Assembly (NCBI RefSeq): GCF_024970185.1
Contig: NZ_CP103965.1
Location: 1,794,001 to 1,858,000, forward strand
Length of the DNA stretch: 64,000 nucleotides
Direction of reading: 5' to 3'
From: Pseudomonas sp. N3-W
GTDB taxonomy: Bacteria; Pseudomonadota; Gammaproteobacteria; Pseudomonadales; Pseudomonadaceae
The translations under genes and the position numbers were made by a program. The stretch's first letter is position 1; every line of letters starts with the position of its first letter. The notes below the pieces were generated by a model. The model made no database searches and was not told the DNA's origin. It saw only the letters and a list, made by a program, of their open reading frames with translations. Positions 1 through 9,552 of this stretch are shown here, in pieces.

Positions 1-95
1 ATGCATCTATGCTGCACCTCTTTAGCGGCCGCGCCACTGCCGACTTGAACCGCTGACTTGAAACGCCGATTTGAAACGAAAAGGCCCGTGATCTC
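1..95. other. Window edge upstream of ccmA
   Basis: These bases precede the ccm operon. They probably hold the end of an upstream gene: one plus-strand frame is open from the window edge to a TGA at about base 54, and another ends at a TAG near base 22. Too little is present to name a product. Short TTGAA-containing repeats (GACTTGAA, GATTTGAA) lie just before ccmA. No convincing promoter is visible. Confidence 0.3.
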
Positions 96-731
96 TTGAA
101 CAGTCCACTCCTGCAAACCGTCGACCTCGCCTGTGAGCGAGACCTTCGGCTGCTCTTCGAAAATCTCGAATTGAGACTGTCCAGTGGCGAAATGGTGCAG
201 ATCAGCGGTCCCAATGGCAGTGGCAAAACCAGTCTCCTGCGCCTGTTGTCGGGGTTGATGCAGCCCACCGCGGGTCAGGTGTTGCTCAACGGTCAGCCGT
301 TGAGCGAACAACGTGACGAGTTGGCGCGCAACCTGTTGTGGATCGGTCATGCGGCCGGGATCAAGGATCTGCTGACGCCGGAAGAGAATCTGAGCTGGCT
401 TTGCGCTTTGCATCAGCCGGCGTCCCGTGAGGCGATCTGGCAGGCACTGGCGGCAGTCGGCCTGCGCGGTTTCGAAGACGTTCCCTGTCATGCCTTGTCC
501 GCCGGGCAGCAACGCCGTGTGGCGCTGGCGCGTTTGTACCTCGACAGCCCACCGCTGTGGATTCTCGACGAACCGTTCACCGCCCTCGACAAGCAGGGCG
601 TGGCGCAACTCGAAGAACACCTGGCTGGCCATTGTGAGCGTGGCGGCATGGTGATTCTGACCACTCACCACACGCTGACCCGCTTGCCGGCCGGCTATCG
701 CGACATTGATCTGGGGAAGTGGGCCGTATGA
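96..731 (+). CDS. ccmA: Heme exporter ATP-binding protein CcmA
   Basis: This is the ATPase subunit of the CcmABCD system, which releases heme-charged CcmE during cytochrome c maturation. The 211-residue protein has a Walker A motif GPNGSGKT at residues 38-45, an ABC signature LSAGQ at 134-138 and a Walker B ending in LDEP near 157-160, all in the usual spacing for a compact ABC ATPase. The start is TTG at 96, because the GTG eight bases upstream runs into a stop after three codons. It is the first gene of the complete ccmABCDEFGHI operon, and its stop overlaps the ccmB ATG (ATGA). Identity is secure from sequence and context. Confidence 0.95.
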   Translation: MNSPLLQTVDLACERDLRLLFENLELRLSSGEMVQISGPNGSGKTSLLRLLSGLMQPTAGQVLLNGQPLSEQRDELARNLLWIGHAAGIKDLLTPEENLSWLCALHQPASREAIWQALAAVGLRGFEDVPCHALSAGQQRRVALARLYLDSPPLWILDEPFTALDKQGVAQLEEHLAGHCERGGMVILTTHHTLTRLPAGYRDIDLGKWAV

Positions 732-1396
732 GTGTGTTCGGCCTGTTGGTCGCCCGTGAGGCTCGCTTGCTGTTTCGCCGTCCGGCGGAGTTGGCCAATC
801 CGCTGGTATTTTTCGCTATTGTGGTGGCGCTGTTCCCGCTGGCGGTCGGACCCGAAGCTCAATTGTTGCAAACCTTGTCTCCGGGACTGGTCTGGGTGGC
901 GGCGCTTTTATCGGTTCTGCTCTCGCTGGACGGGCTTTTCCGCAGTGATTTCGAAGACGGATCGCTTGAACAGTGGGTCCTTTCGCCGCACCCCCTGGCT
1001 CTTCTGGTTTTGGCCAAGGTACTGGCACACTGGGTGTTCTCCGGCCTGGCGCTGGTGTTGCTCTCGCCATTGCTGGCGTTGATGCTCGGTCTGCCTGCCG
1101 CCTGTCTGCCGGTGTTGCTGCTTTCTTTATTGCTGGGTACACCGGTGTTGAGCTTGCTCGGTGCGGTGGGCGCGGCGCTGACGGTGGGATTGAAGCGCGG
1201 TGGCTTGCTGCTGGCGCTGCTGATTCTGCCGCTGTACATCCCGGTGTTGATTCTCGGCAGTGGCGCCTTGCAGGCAGCCTTGCAGGGCATGCCGGCGACC
1301 GGTTATCTCTTGTGGCTTGGTAGCCTGACCGTCCTGGCGATAACCCTGACACCCTTTGCAATAGCTGCTGGCCTGAAGATCAGCGTCGGCGAATAA
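728..1396 (+). CDS. ccmB: Heme exporter membrane protein CcmB
   Basis: Inner-membrane subunit of the CcmABC(D) transporter-like complex, working with CcmA and CcmC in heme handling for cytochrome c maturation. The 222-residue product is almost entirely hydrophobic, with about six membrane segments and a cytoplasmic [15 protein letters not shown] loop near residues 75-85 that is typical of CcmB. The ATG at 728 overlaps the ccmA stop by four bases, which supports translational coupling and this start over an in-frame codon nine bases upstream. A 72-base gap separates it from ccmC. Confidence 0.94.
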   Translation: MSVFGLLVAREARLLFRRPAELANPLVFFAIVVALFPLAVGPEAQLLQTLSPGLVWVAALLSVLLSLDGLFRSDFEDGSLEQWVLSPHPLALLVLAKVLAHWVFSGLALVLLSPLLALMLGLPAACLPVLLLSLLLGTPVLSLLGAVGAALTVGLKRGGLLLALLILPLYIPVLILGSGALQAALQGMPATGYLLWLGSLTVLAITLTPFAIAAGLKISVGE

Positions 1397-1468
1397 TGAG
1401 GTCTGGTCAAATATTGATCAGTAAAGACCCTTGGCTCTTCACAGCGAAGAGCAACCGTGATGGAAACA

Positions 1469-2227
1469 GCAATGAACTGGACCTGGTTTCATAAGCTCGG
1501 CTCGCCCAAATGGTTTTACGGCATCAGTGGCAAACTGCTGCCGTGGCTGAGCAGTGCGGCGTTGCTGCTGATCGGTGTCGGCGTGGTGTGGGGCCTGGCC
1601 TTCGCGCCGCCGGACTATCAGCAAGGCAACAGCTTTCGCATCATCTATATCCACGTTCCCGCCGCGATGCTGGCGCAGTCCTGCTATGTGATGCTGGCGG
1701 TGTGCGGCGTGGTCGGGCTGGTGTGGAAAATGAAACTGGCCGACGTCGCCCTGCAATGCGCGGCGCCCATTGGTGCCTGGATGACCGCCGTGGCGCTGGT
1801 CACCGGGGCGATCTGGGGCAAGCCGACCTGGGGCTCGTGGTGGGTCTGGGATGCGCGCCTGACGTCGATGCTGATCCTGCTGTTTCTGTATTTCGGTCTG
1901 ATTGCCCTGGGCAACGCCATCAGCAATCGCGACAGCGCGGCCAAGGCCTGCGCGGTGCTGGCGATTGTCGGTGTGATCAACATTCCGATCATCAAATATT
2001 CGGTGGAGTGGTGGAACACCCTGCACCAGGGCGCGACCTTCTCCCTCACCGAAAAACCGGCGATGCCCGCCGAGATGTGGCTGCCGCTGCTGCTGACGGT
2101 GCTGGGTTTCTACTGTTTCTTCGGCGCGGTGCTGTTGCTGCGCATGCGCCTTGAAGTGCTCAAGCGCGAGGCCCGGGCGAGCTGGGTGAAAGCCGAAGTG
2201 CAGAACAGCCTGGAGGCCGCTCGATGA
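1469..2227 (+). CDS. ccmC: Heme exporter protein CcmC
   Basis: Membrane protein of the heme-handling family that presents heme to CcmE in the periplasm. The tryptophan-rich WWD motif is visible as [13 protein letters not shown] in the middle of the protein. Conserved histidines flank it: IYIHVPAA before and WWNTLHQGA after. The product is about 252 residues with six membrane segments. I chose the ATG at 1469, preceded by GGAAA; another in-frame ATG at 1457 would add four residues. The gene overlaps ccmD by four bases. Confidence 0.94.
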   Translation, partial: AMNWTWFHKLGSPKWFYGISGKLLPWLSSAALLLIGVGVVWGLAFAPPDYQQGNSFRIIYIHVPAAMLAQSCYVMLAVCGVVGLVWKMKLADVALQCAAPIGAWMTAVALVTGAIWGKPTWGSWWVWDARLTSMLILLFLYFGLIALGNAISNRDSAAKACAVLAIVGVINIPIIKYSVEWWNTLHQGATFSLTEKPAMPAEMWLPLLLTVLGFYCFFGAVLLLRMRLEVLKREARASWVKAEVQNSLEAAR

Positions 2228-2400
2228 GTTTTGCTTCATTCGGCGACTTTCTCGCCATGGGCCATCATGGCCTGTATGTCTGGTCGGCCTATGGCATCTG
2301 CCTGACCGTGCTGGTCCTCAACGTGGCGGCGCCGATCCTGGCCCGCAAGCGGTATCTGCAACAAGAGGCGCGTCGTCTGCGCCGGGAGAACGGCAAGTGA
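2224..2400 (+). CDS. ccmD: Heme exporter small protein CcmD
   Basis: A 58-residue gene lies between ccmC and ccmE, overlapping both by four bases (ATGA and GTGA junctions). The product starts [20 protein letters not shown], has a single membrane helix ([18 protein letters not shown]) and ends in a basic Arg/Lys-rich tail, which is the standard CcmD architecture. In this family CcmD helps release holo-CcmE from the CcmABC complex. Its position and shape make the call firm despite its size. Confidence 0.93.
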   Translation: MSFASFGDFLAMGHHGLYVWSAYGICLTVLVLNVAAPILARKRYLQQEARRLRRENGK

Positions 2401-2852
2401 ATCCGCTGCGTAAAAAGCGTCTTATCATCATTCTCGCGATCCTGGTGGGAGTCGGCGGTGCCGTCGGCCTGGCGTTGAGCGCCCTGAAAGAGAACATCAA
2501 TCTGTTTTACACCCCGACCCAGATCGCCAACGGCGAAGCTCCGCAAGACACGCGCATTCGTGCCGGCGGCATGGTCGAAAAGGGCTCGTTGCAACGTTCC
2601 GGCGATTCCCTGGACGTGAAATTCGTTGTTACCGACTTCAACAAGTCCGTGACCATCACTTATCGCGGCATCCTCCCGGACCTGTTCCGCGAAGGGCAGG
2701 GCATCGTTGCCCTGGGCAAGATCAACGCCGACGGCGTGGTGGTGGCCGATGAGGTACTGGCCAAGCACGATGAAAAGTACATGCCGCCGGAAGTGACCAA
2801 GGCGTTGAAAGACAGCGGTCAGTCGGCACCTGTTCAAGCGAAGGAGGGTTAA
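2397..2852 (+). CDS. ccmE: Cytochrome c-type biogenesis heme chaperone CcmE
   Basis: Periplasmic heme chaperone anchored by an N-terminal helix (residues about 7-29). It binds heme covalently through a conserved histidine and delivers it to the CcmFH ligase. The expected motif is present as [13 protein letters not shown], with heme-binding H124 and the nearby Y128. The 151-residue length is typical. The start is GTG at 2397 within the ccmD stop overlap. A strong AAGGAGG lies at its 3' end and serves ccmF. Confidence 0.95.
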   Translation: MNPLRKKRLIIILAILVGVGGAVGLALSALKENINLFYTPTQIANGEAPQDTRIRAGGMVEKGSLQRSGDSLDVKFVVTDFNKSVTITYRGILPDLFREGQGIVALGKINADGVVVADEVLAKHDEKYMPPEVTKALKDSGQSAPVQAKEG

Positions 2853-2855
2853 CCG

Positions 2856-4862
2856 ATGACTGCCGCACTCTTTTCGGGCCCAGGGCTGTTTGTTCCAGAG
2901 CTGGGTCACCTGGCGATGATCCTCGCCCTGTGCTTTGCCGTCGTGCAGGCCATCGTGCCATTGCTCGGCGCCTGGCGCGGTGACCGCTTGTGGATGAGCC
3001 TCGCGCAACCTGCCGCCTGGGGCCAGTTTGCTTTTCTGGTGTTCGCTTTTGGCAGCCTGACCTACGCGTTCATGACCGACGACTTCTCTGTCGGCTATGT
3101 CGCCAACAACTCCAACAGCGCCTTGCCGTGGTACTACAAATTCAGCGCCGTGTGGGGCGCCCACGAAGGCTCGCTGCTGCTGTGGGCATTGATTCTCGGT
3201 GGCTGGACCTTCGCCGTATCAGTGTTCTCCCGGCAATTGCCGCAAGTGATGCTGGCCCGGGTGCTGGCGGTAATGGGCATGATCAGCACCGGTTTCCTGC
3301 TGTTCCTGATCCTCACCTCCAACCCGTTCGCGCGCATCCTGCCGCAGATCCCGGCGGACGGCCGCGACCTCAATCCGTTGCTGCAAGACATCGGCCTGAT
3401 CGTTCATCCGCCGATGCTGTACATGGGTTACGTCGGTTTCTCCGTTGCCTTTGCTTTCGCCATCGCGGCGTTGCTGGGTGGACGGCTTGATGCAGCCTGG
3501 GCGCGCTGGTCGCGTCCGTGGACCATCGTGGCCTGGGCCTTTCTCGGCATCGGCATCACCCTCGGTTCGTGGTGGGCGTACTACGAGCTCGGCTGGGGTG
3601 GCTGGTGGTTCTGGGACCCGGTGGAAAACGCCTCGTTCATGCCATGGCTGGTGGGCACTGCGCTGATTCACTCGTTGGCGGTCACGGAAAAGCGTGGCGT
3701 GTTCAAGAGCTGGACGGTATTGCTGGCCATCGCCGCGTTCTCGTTGAGCCTGCTGGGCACGTTCCTGGTGCGTTCCGGCGTGCTGACGTCGGTACACGCT
3801 TTTGCTTCCGATCCCGAGCGTGGTGTGTTCATCCTGATCTTCCTGCTGTTCGTGGTCGGTGGGTCGCTGACGCTGTTCGCCCTGCGCGCTCCGGTGGTCA
3901 AGAGCCATGTCGGCTTCAACCTCTGGTCCCGGGAAACCCTGTTGCTGGGCAATAACCTGGTGCTGGTGGTCGCGGCCTCGATGATCCTGCTGGGCACCTT
4001 GTATCCGCTGATTCTCGACGCCATGACCGGCGCCAAAATGTCGGTCGGCCCGCCGTATTTCAATGCGCTGTTCATTCCGCTGATGGCGTTGCTGATGGTG
4101 GTGATGGCGGTTGGCATGCTGGTGCGCTGGAAAGACACCCCGGTCAAATGGCTGGTGGGCATGCTGACGCCGGTGCTGCTTGGCAGCGCTGTGTTGGCAG
4201 TGATTGCCGGTATCGCTTATGGCGACTTCAACTGGGCCGTGATCGCGACGTTCATGCTCGCGGCCTGGGTATTGCTGGCCGGTGTGCGTGACATTTTCGA
4301 CAAGACCCGCCACAAAGGCCTGATCAAAGGCCTGCCGACCCTGACCCGCAGCTACTGGGGCATGCAGATCGCTCACCTGGGCATCGCCGTATGCGCGCTG
4401 GGCGTGGTGTTGTCCAGCCAGAACAGTGCCGAGCGCGACCTGCGCCTGGCGCCGGGCGAGTCCATGGACCTGGCCGGTTATCACTTCATCTTCGAAGGCG
4501 CCAAGCACTTCGAGGGGCCGAACTTCACGTCCGACAAGGGCACCATCCGCGTGATCCGCGACGGCAAGGAAGTCAGCGTGCTGCACCCGGAAAAACGCCT
4601 GTACACCGTGCAGAATTCGATGATGACCGAAGCCGGGATCGACGCCGGGTTCACCCGTGACCTCTATGTTGCCCTTGGCGAGCCGTTGGAAAACGGCGCC
4701 TGGGCCGTGCGTGTGCACGTCAAACCGTTCGTGCGCTGGATCTGGTTCGGCGGTTTGCTGACCGGTTTCGGCGGGTTGTTGGCGGCGCTGGATCGCCGTT
4801 ATCGGGTCAAGGTGAAAAGCCGCGTGCGTGAAGCACTTGGCATGACGGGAGCCACTGCATGA
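2856..4862 (+). CDS. ccmF: Cytochrome c heme lyase subunit CcmF
   Basis: Large membrane subunit of the heme ligation complex that attaches heme to apocytochrome c. The 668-residue protein has many membrane helices, a WWD domain near residues 246-256 (GWGGWWFWDPVENASF) and conserved histidines such as VHPPMLYMGY and WGAHEGS. The ATG at 2856 follows an AAGGAGG at good spacing. The 3' end overlaps ccmG by four bases. It is full length and needs no special comment. Confidence 0.95.
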   Translation: MTAALFSGPGLFVPELGHLAMILALCFAVVQAIVPLLGAWRGDRLWMSLAQPAAWGQFAFLVFAFGSLTYAFMTDDFSVGYVANNSNSALPWYYKFSAVWGAHEGSLLLWALILGGWTFAVSVFSRQLPQVMLARVLAVMGMISTGFLLFLILTSNPFARILPQIPADGRDLNPLLQDIGLIVHPPMLYMGYVGFSVAFAFAIAALLGGRLDAAWARWSRPWTIVAWAFLGIGITLGSWWAYYELGWGGWWFWDPVENASFMPWLVGTALIHSLAVTEKRGVFKSWTVLLAIAAFSLSLLGTFLVRSGVLTSVHAFASDPERGVFILIFLLFVVGGSLTLFALRAPVVKSHVGFNLWSRETLLLGNNLVLVVAASMILLGTLYPLILDAMTGAKMSVGPPYFNALFIPLMALLMVVMAVGMLVRWKDTPVKWLVGMLTPVLLGSAVLAVIAGIAYGDFNWAVIATFMLAAWVLLAGVRDIFDKTRHKGLIKGLPTLTRSYWGMQIAHLGIAVCALGVVLSSQNSAERDLRLAPGESMDLAGYHFIFEGAKHFEGPNFTSDKGTIRVIRDGKEVSVLHPEKRLYTVQNSMMTEAGIDAGFTRDLYVALGEPLENGAWAVRVHVKPFVRWIWFGGLLTGFGGLLAALDRRYRVKVKSRVREALGMTGATA

Positions 4863-5395
4863 GACGTTGGTTGATGCTGTTGCCACTGGCGATTTTTCTG
4901 GTGGTGGCTGTTTTCCTGTATCGCGGGCTCTATCTGGACCCGGCCGAGTTGCCCTCGGCCATGATCGGCAAGCCGTTCCCGGAGTTTTCCCTGCCAGCCG
5001 TGCAGGGTGACAAGACCCTGACCAAGGCTGACATCCTGGGCAAGCCGGCCCTGGTCAACGTCTGGGGCACCTGGTGCATTTCCTGCCGGGTCGAGCACCC
5101 GGTGCTGAACAAACTGGCCGGGCAGGGCGTGCTGATCTACGGCATCAACTACAAGGACGTCAACGCCGACGCTTTGAAGTGGCTGGTGGAATTTCACAAC
5201 CCGTACCAACTGGACATCCGCGACGAAGAGGGCTCCTTGGGCCTGAACCTCGGCGTGTATGGCGCTCCGGAAACGTTCTTCATCGACGCCAAGGGCATCA
5301 TCCGCGACAAGTATGTCGGCGTGATCGATGAGCAGGTCTGGCGCGAAAAACTGGCCGCCAAATACCAGGCGCTGGTCGATGAGGCCAAGCCATGA
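4859..5395 (+). CDS. ccmG: Thiol:disulfide interchange protein CcmG/DsbE
   Basis: Membrane-anchored periplasmic thioredoxin-like protein that keeps the CXXCH thiols of apocytochromes reduced before heme attachment. Residues about 4-22 form the anchor helix. The active site is W72-C73-I-S-C76 inside a thioredoxin fold, with the cis-proline loop GVYGAPETFFID downstream. The length of 178 residues is normal. Four-base overlaps join it to ccmF and ccmH. Confidence 0.94.
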   Translation: MRRWLMLLPLAIFLVVAVFLYRGLYLDPAELPSAMIGKPFPEFSLPAVQGDKTLTKADILGKPALVNVWGTWCISCRVEHPVLNKLAGQGVLIYGINYKDVNADALKWLVEFHNPYQLDIRDEEGSLGLNLGVYGAPETFFIDAKGIIRDKYVGVIDEQVWREKLAAKYQALVDEAKP

Positions 5396-5862
5396 AGCGC
5401 TGGATCGCCGCCGCTGTATTGGGCTTGAGCATGGCCGGCGTGGCACATGCGGCCATCGATACCTATGAGTTCGCCAAAGACGGTGATCGCGAGCGTTTTC
5501 GCGAGCTGACCAAAGAGCTGCGTTGCCCCAAGTGTCAGAATCAGGACATCGCCGATTCCAACGCACCGATTGCCGCCGACTTGCGTAAAGAGATTTTCCG
5601 CATGCTGGAAGAGGGCAAGGACAACCAGCAGATCATCGACTTCATGGTGGATCGTTACGGTGATTTCGTCCGCTACAAGCCCGCCCTGACCGGCAAGACC
5701 GCGCTGCTCTGGTTCGGCCCTGCCGCCCTGTTGCTGGGCGGCTTTGGGGTTATCGCCGTGATTGTCCGTCGTCGTCGCGTGCAACGCGCTGAAACGCCGG
5801 ACTCGCTTTCTGCCGAGGAGCGCGAGCGCCTCGATCACCTGTTGGAAAAAAACCAAGAATGA
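5392..5862 (+). CDS. ccmH: Cytochrome c-type biogenesis protein CcmH
   Basis: Periplasmic thiol-redox protein of the heme ligation complex. The product has a signal peptide ending AHA near residue 20. The family motif LRCPKCQNQ follows, with redox cysteines C45 and C48, and then a C-terminal membrane helix (about residues 103-122). At 156 residues it is the short CcmH form; the TPR part found in the longer E. coli CcmH is encoded separately here by ccmI. It overlaps ccmG and ccmI by four bases each. Confidence 0.94.
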   Translation: MKRWIAAAVLGLSMAGVAHAAIDTYEFAKDGDRERFRELTKELRCPKCQNQDIADSNAPIAADLRKEIFRMLEEGKDNQQIIDFMVDRYGDFVRYKPALTGKTALLWFGPAALLLGGFGVIAVIVRRRRVQRAETPDSLSAEERERLDHLLEKNQE

Positions 5863-7061
5863 TTGATTTCTGGCTCGCTGCAGGTCTGCTGCTTCTGGTT
5901 GCCCTGAGTTTTCTGTTGATCCCGGTTTTGCGTGGCCGTCGTGCCCAGCTTGAAGAGGATCGTACGGCCCTGAACGTCGCGCTGTATCAGGAGCGCGTGG
6001 CTGAGTTGCAGACTCAGCAGCAAGAGGGCGTGCTGGATGCTGTGCAAATGGATGCCGGACGTGCCGAGGCTGCCCGTGAATTGCTCGCCGATACCGAAGG
6101 CGTCGCGGCGCCACGTGTTTCGCGTCTGGGCAAACCGTTGCCGCTGCTGGCGGCGATTCTGGTGCCGGTGCTGGGTCTTGGCCTGTATCTGCACTTTGGT
6201 GCCAGTGACAAGGTCGAGCTGACCCGCGAATTCGCCCAGGCCCCGCAGTCGATGGAAGAAATGACTCGGCGCCTGGAACGTGCAGTCGCGGCGCAGCCGG
6301 ATTCGGCGGAAGGCCTGTACTTCCTCGGTCGTACCTACATGGCTCAGGATCGCCCGGCGGACGCGGCGAAGATCTTCGAGCGCACCGTCAATCTGGCAGG
6401 TCGTCAGCCGGAACTGTTGGGGCAGTGGGCGCAGGCCCAGTACTTCGCCGATGGCAAGAAGTGGTCGGACAAGATCCAGTCCCTGACCGACGAAGCGCTC
6501 AAGGCCGACCCGAAAGAAGTCACCAGCCTTGGGCTGCTGGGCATCGCCGCGTTTGAAGCTGAGCGTTATCAGGACGCCATCGATTACTGGAACCGCCTGC
6601 TGGTGCAACTGCCGCCGGACGACAACTCCCGTTCCGCGCTGCAAGGCGGCATCACCCGCGCCACCGAGAAGCTCCAAGCCAGCGGTGGCAAGGTTGCTCA
6701 AGCGCCTGCGGCCAAGGTTGCGGCGCTGCTCAAGGTACACGTCGATCTGGCGGCGGAGCTCAAAGACAAGGTCAAGCCCGGCGACAGCGTGTTCATCTTC
6801 GCTCGTGCCACATCCGGTCCACCGGCACCATTGGCAGCCAAGCGCCTGACCGTCGCCGACTTGCCGGTGACCGTCGAACTGGGCGATGCCGATGCAATGA
6901 TGCCGCAGTTGAAACTGTCGAACTTCCCTGAAGTCCAACTGGTTGCGCGCGTCTCCCGCGCCGGCCAGCCGACTGCCGGTGAGTGGGTCGGACGCAGCCA
7001 GCCGCTGGCCAGCAGCACCACTGTGCCACAGCGTCTGATCATCGACAGCCCGGATAAATAA
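5859..7061 (+). CDS. ccmI: Cytochrome c biogenesis protein CcmI (TPR)
   Basis: Apocytochrome c chaperone of the maturation complex. Two membrane helices lie at the N-terminus (about 4-21 and 90-110), separated by a coiled-coil-prone basic/acidic loop. TPR-like repeats follow in the middle (for example [22 protein letters not shown]), and a C-terminal beta-rich domain is typical of pseudomonad CcmI. 400 residues is the usual size. It is the last recognisable member of the ccm operon; a lipoprotein gene follows 14 bases later. Confidence 0.92.
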   Translation: MIDFWLAAGLLLLVALSFLLIPVLRGRRAQLEEDRTALNVALYQERVAELQTQQQEGVLDAVQMDAGRAEAARELLADTEGVAAPRVSRLGKPLPLLAAILVPVLGLGLYLHFGASDKVELTREFAQAPQSMEEMTRRLERAVAAQPDSAEGLYFLGRTYMAQDRPADAAKIFERTVNLAGRQPELLGQWAQAQYFADGKKWSDKIQSLTDEALKADPKEVTSLGLLGIAAFEAERYQDAIDYWNRLLVQLPPDDNSRSALQGGITRATEKLQASGGKVAQAPAAKVAALLKVHVDLAAELKDKVKPGDSVFIFARATSGPPAPLAAKRLTVADLPVTVELGDADAMMPQLKLSNFPEVQLVARVSRAGQPTAGEWVGRSQPLASSTTVPQRLIIDSPDK

Positions 7062-7075
7062 CAGGAAAAATCGCC

Positions 7076-7483
7076 ATGACCGCCATCGCTCGTATCACCC
7101 TGCTCAGTCTGGTCATGGGGTTAAGCGCATGTGCGGTCCATCGGCCACCCGAGCCGGGCTTGCCGCCCATTCCGCCCTCGGAGCCGAGCACAACGCCTGC
7201 GCCATCACCGACCAGCCCCGGCACACCGTCGGCACCGATCAAACCGTCGAAACCGCAGCCTCGCACCTCCGCCAGTTTTGCCCCGCCACCGGGTGGCAAC
7301 AGTCACTGGGACGCGAAGCTCGGTGTCTATGTCCTCGACGACCAGACCAACACCTTCTACCGCCAACGCACCTACTACCGCTGGAACAACGGCTGGAGCC
7401 GCGCCATCAGCCCCGACGGGCCGTGGGAAGACACCGATATTCACGGTGTGCCCAGCGGTCTTGGCCGGCAGTTCGGGCAATAA
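7076..7483 (+). CDS. Small proline-rich lipoprotein, function unknown
   Basis: A 135-residue protein with a lipoprotein signal peptide: basic start, hydrophobic core and lipobox LSAC with the acylated Cys at position 19. A Pro/Ser-rich linker (about residues 23-65) follows, then a compact C-terminal segment rich in Tyr and Trp (YVLDDQTNTFYRQRTYYRWN). It lies 14 bases behind ccmI and may be read from the ccm promoter. I do not recognise a function. The linker-plus-aromatic-domain layout suggests an outer-membrane or cell-wall-facing protein. Confidence 0.75.
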   Translation: MTAIARITLLSLVMGLSACAVHRPPEPGLPPIPPSEPSTTPAPSPTSPGTPSAPIKPSKPQPRTSASFAPPPGGNSHWDAKLGVYVLDDQTNTFYRQRTYYRWNNGWSRAISPDGPWEDTDIHGVPSGLGRQFGQ

Positions 7484-7488
7484 CCACT

Positions 7489-7577
7489 GTGGGAGCCGGC
7501 TTGCTCGCGATCGCGATCTTTCAGGCCACATGAATGTTGAATGAAAGTCCGCAATCGCGAGCAAGCCCGGCTCCCAC
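7489..7577. repeat. REP pair (REPIN/BIME)
   Basis: Two REP sequences face each other: GTGGGAGCCGGCTTGCTCGC at the left and its near-complement, ending CCCGGCTCCCAC, at the right. A partly complementary 40-base centre lies between them. The whole unit can fold into a long hairpin. It sits between the lipoprotein gene and phnN, and is the same family seen throughout the window. Confidence 0.9.
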
Positions 7578-7641
7578 AGGTTGCACATCTCGGGTAACGT
7601 AGCCGCTGCCGAACTGGCGACACGCAACGAGGATGTTTTTG

Positions 7642-8217
7642 ATGGCTGGCAGGTTGATCTATCTCATCGGACCTTCCGGTTCGGGCAAGGACAGCCTGTT
7701 GGACGCAGCCCGCACACGATTGGCCGAGCGGGGCTGTCGCGTCGTACGTCGGGTCATCACCCGCTCAAGCGAAGCCTTGGGGGAGGCCGCCCAAGGCGTC
7801 AGCCCCGAGCAATTTGCCGGGATGCAAAAACAGGGCGCATTCGCCCTGAGTTGGCAGGCCAACGGTCTTTCGTATGGCATCCCCCGGGAAATCGACGATT
7901 GGCTGGCGGCGGGGCAGGACGTGCTGGTCAACGGCTCCCGCGGTCATCTGCACGAAACGCGCGAACGCTACCCTGACGTGCAAGTGCTGTTGCTCACCGT
8001 GGACCTGCCTGTGTTGCGTCAGCGTCTGTTGGCGCGAGGCCGCGAATCCCTGGCGCAAATCGACGAGCGCCTGGCACGCAATACCCGATTCAGCGAAAAC
8101 CTGCTCGAAGACAATGATGCTGCGTTGTGCCTGATCGACAATTCCGGGCCGCTGGAGAATGCGGTTGAACGCTTGCTGAGTTATCTCGAGGGCGGTCGAC
8201 CTGCGCCTGAACGATAA
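7642..8217 (+). CDS. phnN: Ribose 1,5-bisphosphate phosphokinase PhnN
   Basis: Kinase that converts ribose 1,5-bisphosphate to PRPP in the C-P lyase (phosphonate) pathway, of the guanylate-kinase fold. The P-loop is GPSGSGKD at residues 10-17. The product from this ATG is 191 residues, normal for PhnN. The ATG at 7642 has a GAGG about nine bases upstream; an ATG at 7633 is too close to that site. No other phn gene lies nearby, so it is an orphan here and may serve as an alternative PRPP source. Confidence 0.88.
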   Translation: MAGRLIYLIGPSGSGKDSLLDAARTRLAERGCRVVRRVITRSSEALGEAAQGVSPEQFAGMQKQGAFALSWQANGLSYGIPREIDDWLAAGQDVLVNGSRGHLHETRERYPDVQVLLLTVDLPVLRQRLLARGRESLAQIDERLARNTRFSENLLEDNDAALCLIDNSGPLENAVERLLSYLEGGRPAPER

Positions 8218-8224
8218 AAGATGT

Positions 8225-8800
8225 TCAGAGAATCGCCTGATAAAGGGTTAAAGCCTTGCTCGATTGTACCAAGCCCTGACGCAGTAACAGATTGAGGTAA
8301 GCGCTGACATCCATTGGCGGCATCTTCAGCTGCTGGCGTTGCCGTTGGGCCGCCGCAATCACCGCGGCCGGATCGAGGTCCATGAGATTATCGACAAACT
8401 CATCTGGGTGCTGAGCCTCAATGCCATAAGGTCGTAGCACAGCGCAGGGAAAGTCTTTCTGATTGAACGTGACGATGACACTGGCATTGCAGCGGATGGC
8501 AACTGCCAGAACATGTCGGTCATCGACATCCGGCAGCACCAGCCCATCAATCAGCGCTTCATAACCGTATACACAAGCATCGGGTATCGCCTGTTCCATC
8601 AGTCCGGATGTGCGGTCCAGCTGTTCAGGCATCAGGTCAGGGCGGTTTTTCAGCAGATTTCGTTTCCATTCGTTGTGTATTTCCTCAGACCATTTCGCCC
8701 TGAAACGCCCTGAGAGCGCAAGCCACATCAGGAAGTCTCTCAAAGGGGCGGGGTACAGCACGCAAGCGTCATATACAGCGGTAAACGGGGAATGCCTCAC
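8225..8800 (-). CDS. PIN-domain toxin (putative RNase)
   Basis: A 191-residue protein with a PIN nuclease domain. The four acidic residues expected for metal binding are visible: D11 (VYDACVLYP), E44 (HNEWKRNL), D94 (LPDVDDRHVLA) and D116 (TFNQKDF). It resembles the VapC-like PIN_3 group, with a longer C-terminal helical extension. Its start overlaps the stop of the upstream HTH gene by four bases, the layout of a toxin-antitoxin pair with the antitoxin first. Predicted role: RNA cleavage when not bound by its partner. The target is unknown. Confidence 0.82.
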   Translation of the reverse strand: MRHSPFTAVYDACVLYPAPLRDFLMWLALSGRFRAKWSEEIHNEWKRNLLKNRPDLMPEQLDRTSGLMEQAIPDACVYGYEALIDGLVLPDVDDRHVLAVAIRCNASVIVTFNQKDFPCAVLRPYGIEAQHPDEFVDNLMDLDPAAVIAAAQRQRQQLKMPPMDVSAYLNLLLRQGLVQSSKALTLYQAIL

Positions 8801-9264
8801 TCGTATCCTGTCCTTAACGCCTGTGCTTGTTCGGCGAGAAGCGTCATTGCTCGCTCGCTGGCGGTGTCGCGCCGGTTTTTATAGTCCATCAGATCGGCAA
8901 AACGCACACGTCGGTGCTTGCCGGTTTTGTGGTAGGACAAATCGCCAGATTCCAGCAGCTTGATCAGATGCGGGCGTGAGACGTTGAGCAAGTCTGCCGC
9001 TTCCTGGGTAGTCAGCTCTGCATGAACCGGAACCACTTTGACAGCGTTGCCCGCGGCGAGCTCAGCCAGAATGTCGACCAGCAGCCGAAGTGCCGAGGTT
9101 GGCAGTTCGACGCTGTGAGCCTTGTTCTGTTCGTCGAAAATCTGGATCTGTTGAGTTTCGAATCGGGTGGCCAGCCACGCAGCAAGCGTGCGTTGCCCTT
9201 CGATAGCAGCCTGAACTTCGCGCTCTATGGGCAAAGTGAGGGGGGAATGGATAACTGGCGACAT
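8797..9264 (-). CDS. Excisionase-type HTH antitoxin partner of the PIN toxin
   Basis: A 155-residue protein with a MerR/excisionase-like winged helix at about residues 85-125 (TTQEAADLLNVSRPHLIKLL, then HRRVRFADLMDY). Its N-terminal helical region probably contacts the toxin. I chose the ATG at 9264 (MSPVIHSPL...); the open frame runs 66 codons further upstream, but that part looks non-coding. Overlap with the PIN gene suggests a coupled toxin-antitoxin operon, with this protein as antitoxin and autoregulator. Confidence 0.8.
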   Translation of the reverse strand: MSPVIHSPLTLPIEREVQAAIEGQRTLAAWLATRFETQQIQIFDEQNKAHSVELPTSALRLLVDILAELAAGNAVKVVPVHAELTTQEAADLLNVSRPHLIKLLESGDLSYHKTGKHRRVRFADLMDYKNRRDTASERAMTLLAEQAQALRTGYE

Positions 9265-9507
9265 GACGATTTCCAATAGTTGAATAACCAATGCTGGCAG
9301 GCTATTCGAAACAATCGAAAATCGCAATAAACGAAAAGCGGCGGTTTTTAAACCTGATTCGTCAACAATCCCGATTACGCCGTCCTGGAAAATCAGGTAG
9401 CGCGCCGACGCAGGGCTCAAATCCCGGAAGGCATGGCACCCCCCCTCAATCACACTCTGCAAAACAACCGCACGTCGTCCTCGGGATTTTTGTGCTTGAG
9501 TAAATAT

Positions 9508-9519
9508 AACTCTAGGGTT
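9508..9519. promoter_or_regulatory. Possible HicB operator
   Basis: An imperfect palindrome AACTCTAGGGTT lies next to an AT-rich TATAAC about 35-45 bases before hicA. HicB proteins with a ribbon-helix-helix tail usually bind palindromes in their own promoter. The assignment is an inference from position and symmetry only. Confidence 0.3.
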
Positions 9520-9552
9520 ACTTTTGTTCAGGCCGTAGCAAGGAGGCTGATA

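Noticed and set aside
8797..9462. 221-residue version of the HTH antitoxin
   Set aside because: The extra 66 residues look non-coding; MSPVIHSPL at 9264 gives a normal antitoxin length.
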